The notes below the pieces were generated by a model that was not told the origin of the DNA, made no database searches, and was given only the letters and a program-made list of their open reading frames with translations. This document shows, piece by piece, positions 12,909-22,234 of a DNA stretch of 64,000 bases. The DNA is from Viola odorata (Eukaryota; Streptophyta; Magnoliopsida; Malpighiales; Violaceae). A program made the position numbers and the translations under genes. Each line of letters begins with the position of its first letter. Position 1 is the stretch's first letter. The stretch spans positions 65,396,367 through 65,460,366 of the forward strand of contig OY829540.1 of the NCBI GenBank assembly GCA_963691705.1. Reading direction: 5' to 3'.

Positions 12909-14075
12909 CATTCTAGCCGGAAAGAAACCGGAATTTGCTGACTTGGGATTTTTCTTTTTTACGCTTTTTTGTCATGTACACACTTGTATCATCTTAGTAG
13001 AATCTTTTTTTTCAAGGCATTAATGCTTTTGTGCCTGTTCTGTAGAGAAAAAAAAGAGAATTATTCTGTTTGTTGACTTGAAGTAAATTAGTAATTTAGT
13101 TCAGTGTTTGTTCTTTTTTTCTAAACCCAACTAGCAATGATGTAGTTCGTGGATTAACTTTGGTTGAGGTGGATTCTTGTTTATTGTCTAGGATTGTTGA
13201 CAACTTTTTGTTCCTTCCCGATTGATCCGGTTCGTTTCTTGTTCGGTTCTGAAAACTAATAATAAAATTTATGAATTGACTTTATGTTTCCTAATAAAGA
13301 GGAGAGATTATTAAAGAAGATGATCATTTTGAGTAATTTTTGAATACTCTAATGAATAATTTAATATTTTACATTCTATTTTCGTAAATAGCTGTGTATA
13401 GAGATGACAATGATCTATAATCCGCAAAATTTATTAAAACATATAAAATTAGTGGTAATGGAAATACATGTAATTGAAATCTTTAAAAGAAATGATCAAT
13501 GTATATATAGTTGCATGGATTCTTGCAAAATATGCACTCTGCTGCTGATCAAATCAACATCCTTTTGAAGAGGTAATAAACACTGAACCTTCTTCATTTT
13601 CTGGACAAAATATATAACATCCCAACCCCACCACACATCAGTGTTTCACTTTAAGAGAAGAGTCAATATTAATTAAAATTGAAGTGTCCCATACCTGGAT
13701 GGAGAATACCATGTGGTATAGGACATAAAATATGCAGTTTTAAACACAGGTGCAGCCTAGCATGCTTCCATTTTTTGCTTGCTTAAGATTTGCCACATTA
13801 ATGCTTCTTAGCACACCAATGCTGACCCATAACCATACTTTCTCGTACTCACTGATATTGCGCACGTGATTAGTCTCATGTCCGATGAAGTTTGAATGTG
13901 CCAATCTTTTACCTGTAAGAGGCAGAAAGTATACTCGAAGGCAGCATTTCCATGATCTTTTGCGTGTGCTACTCTTTTCATTGTAAGCGGCAGAGTACCT
14001 GAGCAAGCTGAACATTCTACTTATGATTATAATATACTCATCTTCACTTTCTAGCTCACATTTCAAACAGTACTG
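12909..14075. other. WRKY22-like 3' UTR and AT-rich intergenic DNA
   Basis: The proximal 150-200 bases are the likely 3' UTR. The remainder has no conserved coding frame; a 108-residue minus-strand frame at 13740-14066 shows no recognisable motif. Confidence 0.5.
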
Positions 14076-14605
14076 GAAAAAGCAGAGAAGATGAAGACTT
14101 GATCATGAAGTTAAACCCTGAAAGCAAGAAAAAAAGTGCATTTTGCTGACGTGGGATTTTTATTCTTTTTTTTTTGTCATTTTGGTAGAATATTTTAAGC
14201 ATTAATGTTTTGTGACGCGTTGAGATTTAGACAATCACGAAATTTACGCACTTTATATGATTGGTTGAGACATACTTTTTATTTTGAGCCAATCACGTGA
14301 TCTATCTACTTTACGTGATTGACCTTCTAAATCAATAGAAATACGTCTCATAAAAATATGTTTCAATAGATTCTAGGAATAAGTGAATAATGTTTGTAGT
14401 GTGCATCTAAAAACATTCTTTTCTGCTGCAAGTGAAAAGAGAATTCATTCCCGTTATAGTATTTTTTTTTCTCTCCTTAATATTCATCATTTTTTGGCAC
14501 TATTAAAGCCCAGCTGGGTATGGAGCTTGCGGGTAGACTTTGGTTTTTTGTTTTTTTTGTACTGATGTGGGTTGACTTTGGTTGAGATTGATTATTGTCA
14601 ATGGT
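14076..14605 (+). pseudogene. Decayed partial duplicate of the WRKY22-like gene's 3' end
   Basis: Bases 14080-14215 repeat, in order, landmarks of 12690-13035: GCAGAGAAGATGAAGACTTGAT (the acidic-tail codons), GAAAGCAAGAAAAA, TTTGCTGACGTGGGATTTTT, then TTTTTTGTCAT, GTAGAAT and GCATTAATG. Bases 14560-14600 likewise repeat the downstream landmark ACTTTGGTTGAG plus ATTGTC at 13156-13185. Between them sits unrelated sequence (about 14215-14550). The WRKY domain itself is absent, so this is a non-functional remnant of a local duplication. The match was made by eye and the boundaries are approximate. Confidence 0.6.
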
Positions 14606-15434
14606 TTTGGAATTATATGCAAATTTTGACTTATGGACAGCAAACACATGAGAGATCACTACAAAGATGCCGATCTTGTGTTGTGTGGGTGTCTTGCGTA
14701 GCCTCATGGGTTGTTGCCACCTTAACCAGCAAACATCAACACCAAAAGATAGGCAGATACGGGCAGAACAGAGGTTTAGGGCATAAACTACATTTGAACA
14801 GAGGTTTAGGTTTCTAAAAGGGAGATTCGAAGCTTGTGCTTGTAAAACAAGATAGCATTTTCTTGCATGTCAAAAAACTTTCAATACAAGGACAAGGAGG
14901 TCAACCATGCAAATCACTTTTTGTTTTGTTTTCTTTTTATAAATAGAGATGAGACTCGAGCTTGAGTCTTGCTGGCACATTGTCACCGACAACTAATGAG
15001 TTAGATGTCCATCGGCATCATGCAAATCACTTCACCCGGGGAAACAAGAAAAGATTGCTCCTCCTAAGATTATTACTTGATCTTTGTTCAATAACTTACG
15101 ACAACAAAAATTCAAGATCTCAATTAACTTAGACACAAGCAGGACAAGACATTGGCTTCTTACATAATTCAAGAGAAGATTGAGAACCTGAGGTGGTAGG
15201 GAATCTGCGATGGAGTGCTGAGACTTGTAGGACCTTGTCGGTCATGTCATATCCACAAGCCCTGTTCTGCAAGACGAACTCAGCACGAGGAACCCTCTGA
15301 AACGCAGCAACATGGAGAGGAATCACATGAGCAGGAAAGTGGAGTGGCATCCAGTTTGCATGACCATTCCGAGCTCATCCATTACAGCGAGTTGTATGTT
15401 CCCGTAGGATCATGCTCTTCGTGCCAACGCCATT
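14606..15434. other. Intergenic and PPR-gene 3' UTR
   Basis: No conserved coding frame. The stretch next to 15434 is the likely 3' UTR of the minus-strand PPR gene. A fragment at 14935-15005 resembles low-copy repeat debris but has no definable ends. Confidence 0.45.
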
Positions 15435-17759
15435 CTATACAGTCAATTCAGAAACTTTTTCTCCCCGAACAAATTTCTTTAACTTCTCTGTTTCACCGAC
15501 CACAGGGAGCCACTCTGTGAGAATCCCCATGGTTATATAATCAGGATTGCAGGCCTGCTCGGTCATCTTATCCATCAATATAATGGCTTCATCTAGCCAC
15601 CTTCTTTCCACAAGTCCTTTGAACATGGCATTATATGTGGTGGTATTTGGCCTCACCCCCTTATTTTCCATATCCTTCATTAAGGAGAGAGCATCTTCTA
15701 CACGATTATTCTTACAGAAGTTGTCTATCAGGGTAGTGTAGATCACAGTGTTTGGAAGAACCTTCGTAACTGCTTCCATACCCTTGAAAATCTTATTAGC
15801 TTCATCAAGATCGCCAATCAAGCAGCATCCATTTATCAAAGCTCCACATGTAACAACAGTAGGCTCTAAACCCTCTTTTATCATTTTTTTCAATACTCGG
15901 CAGGCAGCCTCTATATCCCCAGCTTTGCTGAAATAAGAAATCAAAGTGTTGTATGTGACGACATCAGGCTTCACTCCAGCCTCCTCCATTTCTTTGCGAA
16001 TGGCACAAGCTCTGTCATATTTGTTCCTCCTGCAGAATCCACCAATCAAAACATTGTAGCATAAAGTGTCAGGTCTGAATCCAGCCTCTTTTAATTTGGA
16101 AAAGATAGAACTGGCATCATCCATTCTGCCTGCTTGCGTCAAACCCTCTATCAAGGCGTAGTAAACAATGGCATCTGGAGAGCATCGAGCTCTCAGCATT
16201 TCATTAAAGTATTCAATTGCCTTATCAATGTTGTTCACATTACAAAATGCTTTGATGAAAGAAGTATACGTAACAGCATTGCCTTTCAATCCTTTCCTTT
16301 GCATCTTACCAAAGAACTCAACAGCACTATTGATTCTTCCATGCCTACACATGCCATCAATCAAAGTATTAACCGTGATCACATTTGGCAGAATCCCTTC
16401 TCTGTTCATCTCATCAAACAACTCTTGCGCTCTCTCCATCTCACCAGTTTTACAAAATGCATCAATCAAGCAATTATAAGTAACAGTGTTAGGTCCGCAC
16501 CCCTTTTGCAATCTCATTTGCACCATAAAACTCAACCCTTCTTCCTGCCTTCCAACTTTACAAAGACCATCAATCAACGTATTGTAGATAACAATATCAG
16601 GCTCGACTAAAACCCCATCACTCACTTCACCATTTCCACTCATCTTCTTAAACACCTCTAATGCATCATCAACTCGCCTAACCTTACACAAATGGTTAAT
16701 AAGAATCCCAAATGTAATCAGATTGGGCTGAATATCCATTTCCTTCATCTTCTCTGTAAGTTGGTTCATTCTCTTAAAATCGCGATCTCTTCCAAACCCC
16801 GTCAGCAATGCATTAAAAGAAGCTACCTCAACATCAACCCCATCTTTCACCAGCCCGAACAAAAGATCCCAAGCTCTATTACCCTTACTGTTCCTGCACA
16901 ACCTAGTAATCAACCTACTTATCCAAATTGAATCGGGGAAAACTCCATGCTCACTACATTTCAACACCAAGTCAACAATTTCCTCATCACTAAAAGACCT
17001 TCCCAACCGTTCCCTCCTCGTCAACGAAGAGAAAAGGATGTTCCCAGTTACATCATTTGGAACACAATCACTTTCATCATTTAATTGAAACATTTCATCG
17101 AGCACCTTCAGCGCATCCTCCATACGGCCAGCCTCCAATAAAATACGGAGTAAAACATTGCACGCATGCGTGTTTTTAACATAACAGTCGAGTTCACTGA
17201 ACAAATTGAGAGATTCATCCACCAACCCACTCCTCCCGAACGAGTTTAGCAGAAGCCTAGCCGCATTGGAAGTGAGTGGAATACTCAACTCTTTTGACGT
17301 TTTGTAAAGGCGAGATAAGTTGGTCTGAGACTCGGGTTCGTGGCTAGCTAGCTCGAAGATGGCTTGAAACGTAGAGGAGAGTGATTGGGTGGTTGTCGGA
17401 GATGACGCGGAAGAATTGTTCTGGAGGAATTGGAGGAACTTGAAGGCGTGTGAAGATGTAGGCAAGTGGCGCGTGATTCGTAAGAGAAGGGGGGGAGAGG
17501 TGGAGGAGAGGGCATGATTGAGTTGGGTCGTGTCCCATTCTGTATCCGGAGCTTGAAGGAGCTGTACGGCTCGTCTTATGATCGACTCGTCATTTTGTTG
17601 TTCCGGGTGTGGTGGTTCCGGCGGCGACGGCGGAGGAGGGGACTGGATAGCGTCGGTGGAGACGGGGCGGAAGATGAGCGAGGATTTTGGGAAGTGGGAT
17701 TTGAGGAGGTGAATGAGTATTGACTGTTTGGATGCTGAAAGTGGTGTTATGGTGGCCAT
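15435..17759 (-). CDS. P-class pentatricopeptide repeat protein, At3g61520/At5g28460-like, probably mitochondrial
   Basis: An intronless minus-strand frame encodes 774 residues from the ATG at 17759. PPR proteins bind organellar RNA one base per repeat and act in RNA stability, splicing or translation. The N-terminus (MATITPLSASKQSILIHLLK, rich in Ser, Leu and Lys, no acidic residues) fits a mitochondrial transit peptide. From about residue 155 to the end there are roughly 14-15 consecutive 35-residue repeats with the P-class signature (for example VTYNCLIDAFCKTGEMERAQ and VTYNTLISYFSKAGDIEAAC). No E or DYW extension follows, so an editing role is less likely. Order and content match Arabidopsis At3g61520 and its relatives. 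The open frame extends upstream to 18014, but the 85 extra residues look like leader translation, so the later ATG is chosen. Confidence 0.93.
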   Translation of the reverse strand: MATITPLSASKQSILIHLLKSHFPKSSLIFRPVSTDAIQSPPPPSPPEPPHPEQQNDESIIRRAVQLLQAPDTEWDTTQLNHALSSTSPPLLLRITRHLPTSSHAFKFLQFLQNNSSASSPTTTQSLSSTFQAIFELASHEPESQTNLSRLYKTSKELSIPLTSNAARLLLNSFGRSGLVDESLNLFSELDCYVKNTHACNVLLRILLEAGRMEDALKVLDEMFQLNDESDCVPNDVTGNILFSSLTRRERLGRSFSDEEIVDLVLKCSEHGVFPDSIWISRLITRLCRNSKGNRAWDLLFGLVKDGVDVEVASFNALLTGFGRDRDFKRMNQLTEKMKEMDIQPNLITFGILINHLCKVRRVDDALEVFKKMSGNGEVSDGVLVEPDIVIYNTLIDGLCKVGRQEEGLSFMVQMRLQKGCGPNTVTYNCLIDAFCKTGEMERAQELFDEMNREGILPNVITVNTLIDGMCRHGRINSAVEFFGKMQRKGLKGNAVTYTSFIKAFCNVNNIDKAIEYFNEMLRARCSPDAIVYYALIEGLTQAGRMDDASSIFSKLKEAGFRPDTLCYNVLIGGFCRRNKYDRACAIRKEMEEAGVKPDVVTYNTLISYFSKAGDIEAACRVLKKMIKEGLEPTVVTCGALINGCCLIGDLDEANKIFKGMEAVTKVLPNTVIYTTLIDNFCKNNRVEDALSLMKDMENKGVRPNTTTYNAMFKGLVERRWLDEAIILMDKMTEQACNPDYITMGILTEWLPVVGETEKLKKFVRGEKVSELTV

Positions 17760-18873
17760 TTTTGTGGTGACTTGAGAGAGGTTTATGGGAGGTTTTGCTT
17801 TGTCCCCGTTTGTGTTTCTAAGCTCTTTAAAAAAAGAACAGTGGGGACTGCAAATTTGGGAACAAGGGAGGCATGGGTCATTGGGCCTTCGTTTACTCGG
17901 GCCCAAGATACGTAATTCTATTTCCATTGTACCGAGGTCCGAGTGAGATGATTTCTCTCTCAAAAAAAAAAAAAAGTGTGATGATTTCATTTTAGTGTGA
18001 CGGATCCTCTTCAAGGTCCGATAGGTTCGAGTGTGAAAATAATTTTGTGCTCGGAAGGTGTTGACCCAAACAATAAGAAGTCAGTTGGCGAGGGGATTTA
18101 TTACACTAAAGATGGTAAGGAATCGTTGGCGAAATCACAGCCAAATGAGGCAGCAGCTGATAAGTGAGAGATGTTACTACCACATCGATTGTAAACAAAG
18201 TGAGAGGACAACCAGTGCCTATAAAAAGGGAAGCCGACTGCTAACATGAAGCACCCAGCCGCGCGTCGAGCACATAGCGAACTATTCTTTTGCCTTTTAC
18301 TAAAGAATACCGTGTGCGCGACATACGCTAATTTTTGGAGAGTTTTTTCCTTTTTGGTTGAGAACCCTTATAACTCTAGTTTAATATTTCAATTTCAATA
18401 TATTCTTCTCAGGATTAAAATATAAAATATGGATTTTAATTAATGTGAGTTATATTGAAACATTAAGTTTGAAATATGTATAAACATATTTTTGGTTAAG
18501 TTTTTAAAAATATTTCACTTTGTTATCAATAACAAATTTTAGAAATTAAACTTACTTTTTCCACTCTCTTGCTCTATTTGATAGCTTTCAAAGGCTGGTG
18601 AATCTATCAGTTTAATTTTCTCCATTTTCAAATCTCAAATTCGAAACTTTGACTAAAGATGAACAATCACTTAATTTCATTTTTTTTACAACTAATACTG
18701 TCAAAATTGTATTGAAGTGAAAATTAAAAGTATTAGGACTTTTTTTATGTGGTTGATCTAAAATACAATCATAAACATTACTTATTAGGCTTAGGGAGCA
18801 AATGTAAGTACTTGTTCCGCCTAAAAGCCAGTAAAATGCATGATAAACTGAGCTTCATTTCTTTATGCTTCTA
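17760..18873. other. Intergenic, AT-rich
   Basis: Contains the PPR leader up to roughly 18000. A GC-richer block at 18050-18330, with CCTATAAAAAGG at about 18220, has the feel of an LTR or TRIM promoter, but no paired termini or target duplication was found. The remainder to 18873 is AT-rich and featureless. Confidence 0.4.
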
Positions 18874-20162
18874 TCATTCAACCCTTCTTGTCTTTCCAAC
18901 ACTTGCAAACTGCTTGCAAAATTTTGGAGTAACCTACAGAAAACAAACGAAGTTAAAAATCAGGTACCGGAAGATCAACAACCAGAAAACTAACTTTTGG
19001 GCCTAACCTTGGCATGGTGTGGATGTTGCAACATTCCCAAAAGGTCATGGTAAACAAGGACCTACACACAAACAATAAATTATTATATGAGCAAGCTTTC
19101 ATCATCCAGTAATGTAGATACATATTGGTGATAAATTTGATAGTCAAGTGATGCCACACTGTTCAAAGAATCCTTAACGCATGATCATTTAAGAAACCGT
19201 ATGTGAGAAGAAGAAAATCAGCATACAAATGAAGCCTTGACAGAGAAATAGCTAACTCGGTTGTTGGCACTACGAACTACCCTATATTACAACTTCTCAT
19301 TGCTTCACTGTTGAATCTTTTCGAAAGGATACTATAGATTCTAGCATCAACAAAAGTCATTGCTGTTTGTAAGCATGTCTGTAAGCAGTAAGAACGCACC
19401 CAAAAACGCAAATACCTTAACAGCACTAGCAATATTTCTCCCTTGCGGTCTGAATCCTCCAAGCACACTAATTGCCTGAGGGGTTAGCCCCACATGACCC
19501 ATAACTGCAATTCCAGCCTCAACAATGGCACTAGCAGAAGTAATCCTCGAAGGGCCCCCTCCTTCCAATTTAATCGCATCCATTCCTCCTTCCTTCAACA
19601 CCCGAATCGCCGAATCAACTGCCTGCTCATAACCCAAACTGCCAAACATTTAACCAAAAAACCCAATTTCAAAAACGACAGAACATTCCAATTAGGTATC
19701 GTAAGTCCATTTAACAGCAAAAACAGGACATCAATCCATCGTCACCTGATTGATGCTGGTCTCATAAGTCCCAAAAGGCAAGTCACAGACAAGGAGCGGC
19801 CTCCTCGCGCCACGTGCCACGGAGCGGCAATGAACAAGCATTTCGTCGAGCGAGATAGGGAGAGTGGTGTCGTGGCCGTGAACAACCATGGAAGCGGAAT
19901 CTCCAACTAGACAAACGTCGATGCCTGCGGTGTCGACGTGGACGGCGGAAGGATAGTCGTATGCGGTGACAACAGTGATGGGCTCGTGCTTTTTGTATTT
20001 TTGCTTAATTTGAGTTAGGGTGATTCTTTTGTCAGAGTCCTGGAGCTCTGGTCCGCCATAGATGGTGTTTTCAGGGATGTTGTTCAGCCACCGGAGACGG
20101 CGGAGGAGGCAGTAGGGATTGGTAGTGGATAAAGCTTTCTGGAACTTGGTGATCAAAGCCAT
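18874..20162 (-). pseudogene. Ketopantoate hydroxymethyltransferase (PanB/KPHMT) relic lacking the catalytic exon and C-terminus
   Basis: KPHMT makes ketopantoate, the first committed step of pantothenate synthesis, in plant mitochondria. Minus-strand exons visible are 20162-19746 (139 codons: [39 protein letters not shown]), 19622-19416 (69 codons: [33 protein letters not shown]), 19061-19008 (VLVYHDLLGMLQHPHHAK) and 18933-18874 (VTPKFCKQFASVG then KTRRVE and a stop). In Arabidopsis KPHMT1/2 about 49 residues with the ECVP catalytic glutamate and the IGIGAG loop separate the second and third blocks; nothing resembling them lies in the 354-bp gap. The usual 75 or so residues after KFCKQ-x-A-x-VG are also absent. 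Surviving splice sites and codons look undamaged, so the loss may be recent, or the copy may be a truncated duplicate of a working gene elsewhere. Confidence 0.8.
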
Positions 20163-21192
20163 TTTGGAGTTCGATAACCGAGGACGAGGAGGGAAGAAGA
20201 TGCTTCTACTTTTTACGTATATGGCGGGCGGTGCGTTTCGGATGCGTCATCTGACTTGAACTAAAACTTCTCTCACTAGCGAGATTTTGCTCCTGCGCGT
20301 AGCCCATCTGACAAAGTATATCTACACTCTCTTTTTTAATATCGGGGAAAAATTCAATTTCTAAAAAAAAAAAAATCTTTATCACTTTTAATTTAACATC
20401 TAATTTTCATGTTATTTTAAATTTACGTTCTATTTTTCCTCTATTACTAATTTAAACACCCAAATTTTTAAATTTTCAGTTAATTTTGGCTAACACTGAT
20501 AGTTAATATCATTTTTAGTTATATTTTTTTTTTAAAAAATATACTAATCCTTCAATTTATTATTTTTTAAATATAATTACATATATGCCCCTTTAAACAT
20601 TTTTGGAATAAAATTCTAAAATAAATAACAACAATTCTAGAATTTTTTTTTAAATTATAAAAAATAAAAAAATAATCAAAAATGTAAAAAAGTGACGTTT
20701 TTTAATATTGTTTTACTCACGTATAGTTAACCTGCTAACTGAACAAGCCACTAATACAGTCGGCCCAAGACTGTTCTAAATGGACGGGTTTAAGCCGCCA
20801 AACTTTAGATCCGACCTGACCCGTCAATGTAAAAAAATCAAACCTAAGTTTTTTTATTTTAAACCCTTGACTCGTCCCAGGTTACATAATTATTTTCTTA
20901 CCTAAGGGCATGCTTTAATTAATAGAGGTGTCAACTTTTATAAGTTAATTGTCACAAGATTCATCTATCAAAATTCTCACACATAGTGTACCCCGTGTCA
21001 TTGGTATTGTTATTGCACCAGTAGCCTTGGAAAACTTTATTCCAGCAAAAAAACCCCAAAGTGTCCCTTCTTCAAGGTTGGTGTCCCGTGTTCAAATAAA
21101 AAGTTATATGTGCGTAACACACATTTTTTGGACTCGCTTTGACAGGCCTTTCAATTTGCTTAAAAAATAGCAGATTTTTCTTAAAGGTAGGT
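20163..21192. other. Intergenic, AT-rich, upstream of the MULE
   Basis: Includes the KPHMT relic's promoter side (20163-20300) and a strongly AT-rich stretch (20330-20750). A GC-richer block at 20755-20890 with GGACGGGTTTAAGCCGCC-like text resembles the block at 28610-28790 on the far side of the MULE and may be old transposon debris. Confidence 0.4.
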
Positions 21193-21200
21193 AAATATCA
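21193..21200. repeat. MULE target-site duplication, left copy
   Basis: AAATATCA directly precedes the left TIR and is repeated directly after the right TIR at 28467-28474. One neighbouring T also matches if the right TIR is taken one base shorter, giving 9 bp, the classical Mutator size. Confidence 0.9.
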
Positions 21201-21656
21201 AGGTTTAAATCCAAAAAAGGTGCCTGTACATGAATTGATTGACTCATTTGGTACCTCTACTCAAAAAATGACTCATTTGACACCTATACTTCTTACGAAT
21301 GACTCATTTGACACCTCCGACGAACGGCGTCAGCAATCTTCCGTTAACCGCTTGCGTGGCACGCCACGTCGTAAAGTTGGCCACGTGGCATGCCACGTGG
21401 CATATCCGACCCGAATAGCGCCGGATCGGGTCTCGAAGCGGGTCTTTTATTAAGTGAGCGAACGACGCGTCACTCGTTCCAGACGACATGTGGAGCGGGT
21501 GAAGTGTCACTCATTCCAGGCGACGCGTCGTTCGTTTAGTAAGTGAGCGACGCGTCGCCTGGAATGACTCCTTATCCATGTCGCGCGATCTCTCCCTCCC
21601 TCCATCTGCTTCATTCTTCGAAAACCAACTAAATCAACCAAAACCCTAATCGCGAA
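21201..21656 (+). repeat. MULE left terminal inverted repeat
   Basis: About 456 bp matching the inverse of 27990-28466 with a few substitutions and small indels. From outside in it carries: three spaced copies of TGACTCATTTG at about 21240-21315; a 22-bp perfect palindrome with two CACGTG cores at 21380-21401; several GACGCGTC cores; and a perfect 20-bp inverted repeat TCATTCCAGGCGACGCGTCG at 21511-21530 and 21548-21567 separated by 17 bases. The inner end is the CCAAAACCCTAATCGCGA stretch. As in other MULEs it presumably holds both transposase-binding sites and the transposase promoter; that is inference. Confidence 0.93.
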
Positions 21657-22221
21657 ATCAACCCAACACTAAGCTCGATTCGTCGAAAACAACGAACCCT
21701 AAGCTCGATTCGTCGAAATCAACAAACCCTAAGCACGAAATCAACCCTTTCCCTCTCTCTCGCTCATCATAATCATCCTCTCTCTCCATCGTCTGCCGCG
21801 CGAAATCAAGGCTTTGCCTCTTCGTGTAAACCCGCGACGCTCATCCCGTGCGATCATTCTCCTCGATTTTAATCAGGTTTGTGCTTATTGCTACGGTTCT
21901 ATTACAGTTTTAATTGATTATTTAGATTTTGTTAGTTAATTAGGGTTTCCTGTTTGTTGTTTTATTTTAAAATTTTATCAGTTCTCGAGTTGGGTTGATG
22001 AGCATGTTGGTTTGAATGAATTTAAATAGTTGTTTGAAATTGAATGTTTTTTGTTAGCTTGCCAGTATTGGAATGCTCCGGCTTTTGGTTTTTATTTTGA
22101 TTTTGGGTTGATGACAGTTGTTGAAAGAGTCTGTAGCACTACAATTTGTGTTAGAATGATTAAATTAAACTGTGGTCCTGACCCGAATTGTTTATTTTTT
22201 TGTATTTGTGCCTAGGGAATC

Positions 22222-22233
22222 AATGCTGGTTTA
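22222..22233 (+). promoter_or_regulatory. Minimal upstream ORF before the transposase start
   Basis: ATG CTG GTT TAA lies directly after the predicted 5' UTR intron acceptor and ends one base before the transposase ATG at 22235. Such short, adjacent uORFs can lower initiation at the main start by forcing reinitiation; here this is inference from position only. Confidence 0.5.
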
Positions 22234-22234
22234 A

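Noticed and set aside
13740..14066. 108-residue minus-strand open frame
   Set aside because: No recognisable domain and no promoter or splice context.
15129..15520. Short frames on both strands next to the PPR stop codon
   Set aside because: Position fits the PPR 3' UTR, and neither frame shows a domain.
17760..18014. Upstream extension of the PPR open frame (85 residues)
   Set aside because: No transit-peptide character and no family match; the ATG at 17759 gives a typical mitochondrial presequence.
18050..18330. Possible TRIM or solo LTR with TATAAAA
   Set aside because: No TG...CA ends with a 5-bp duplication could be found.
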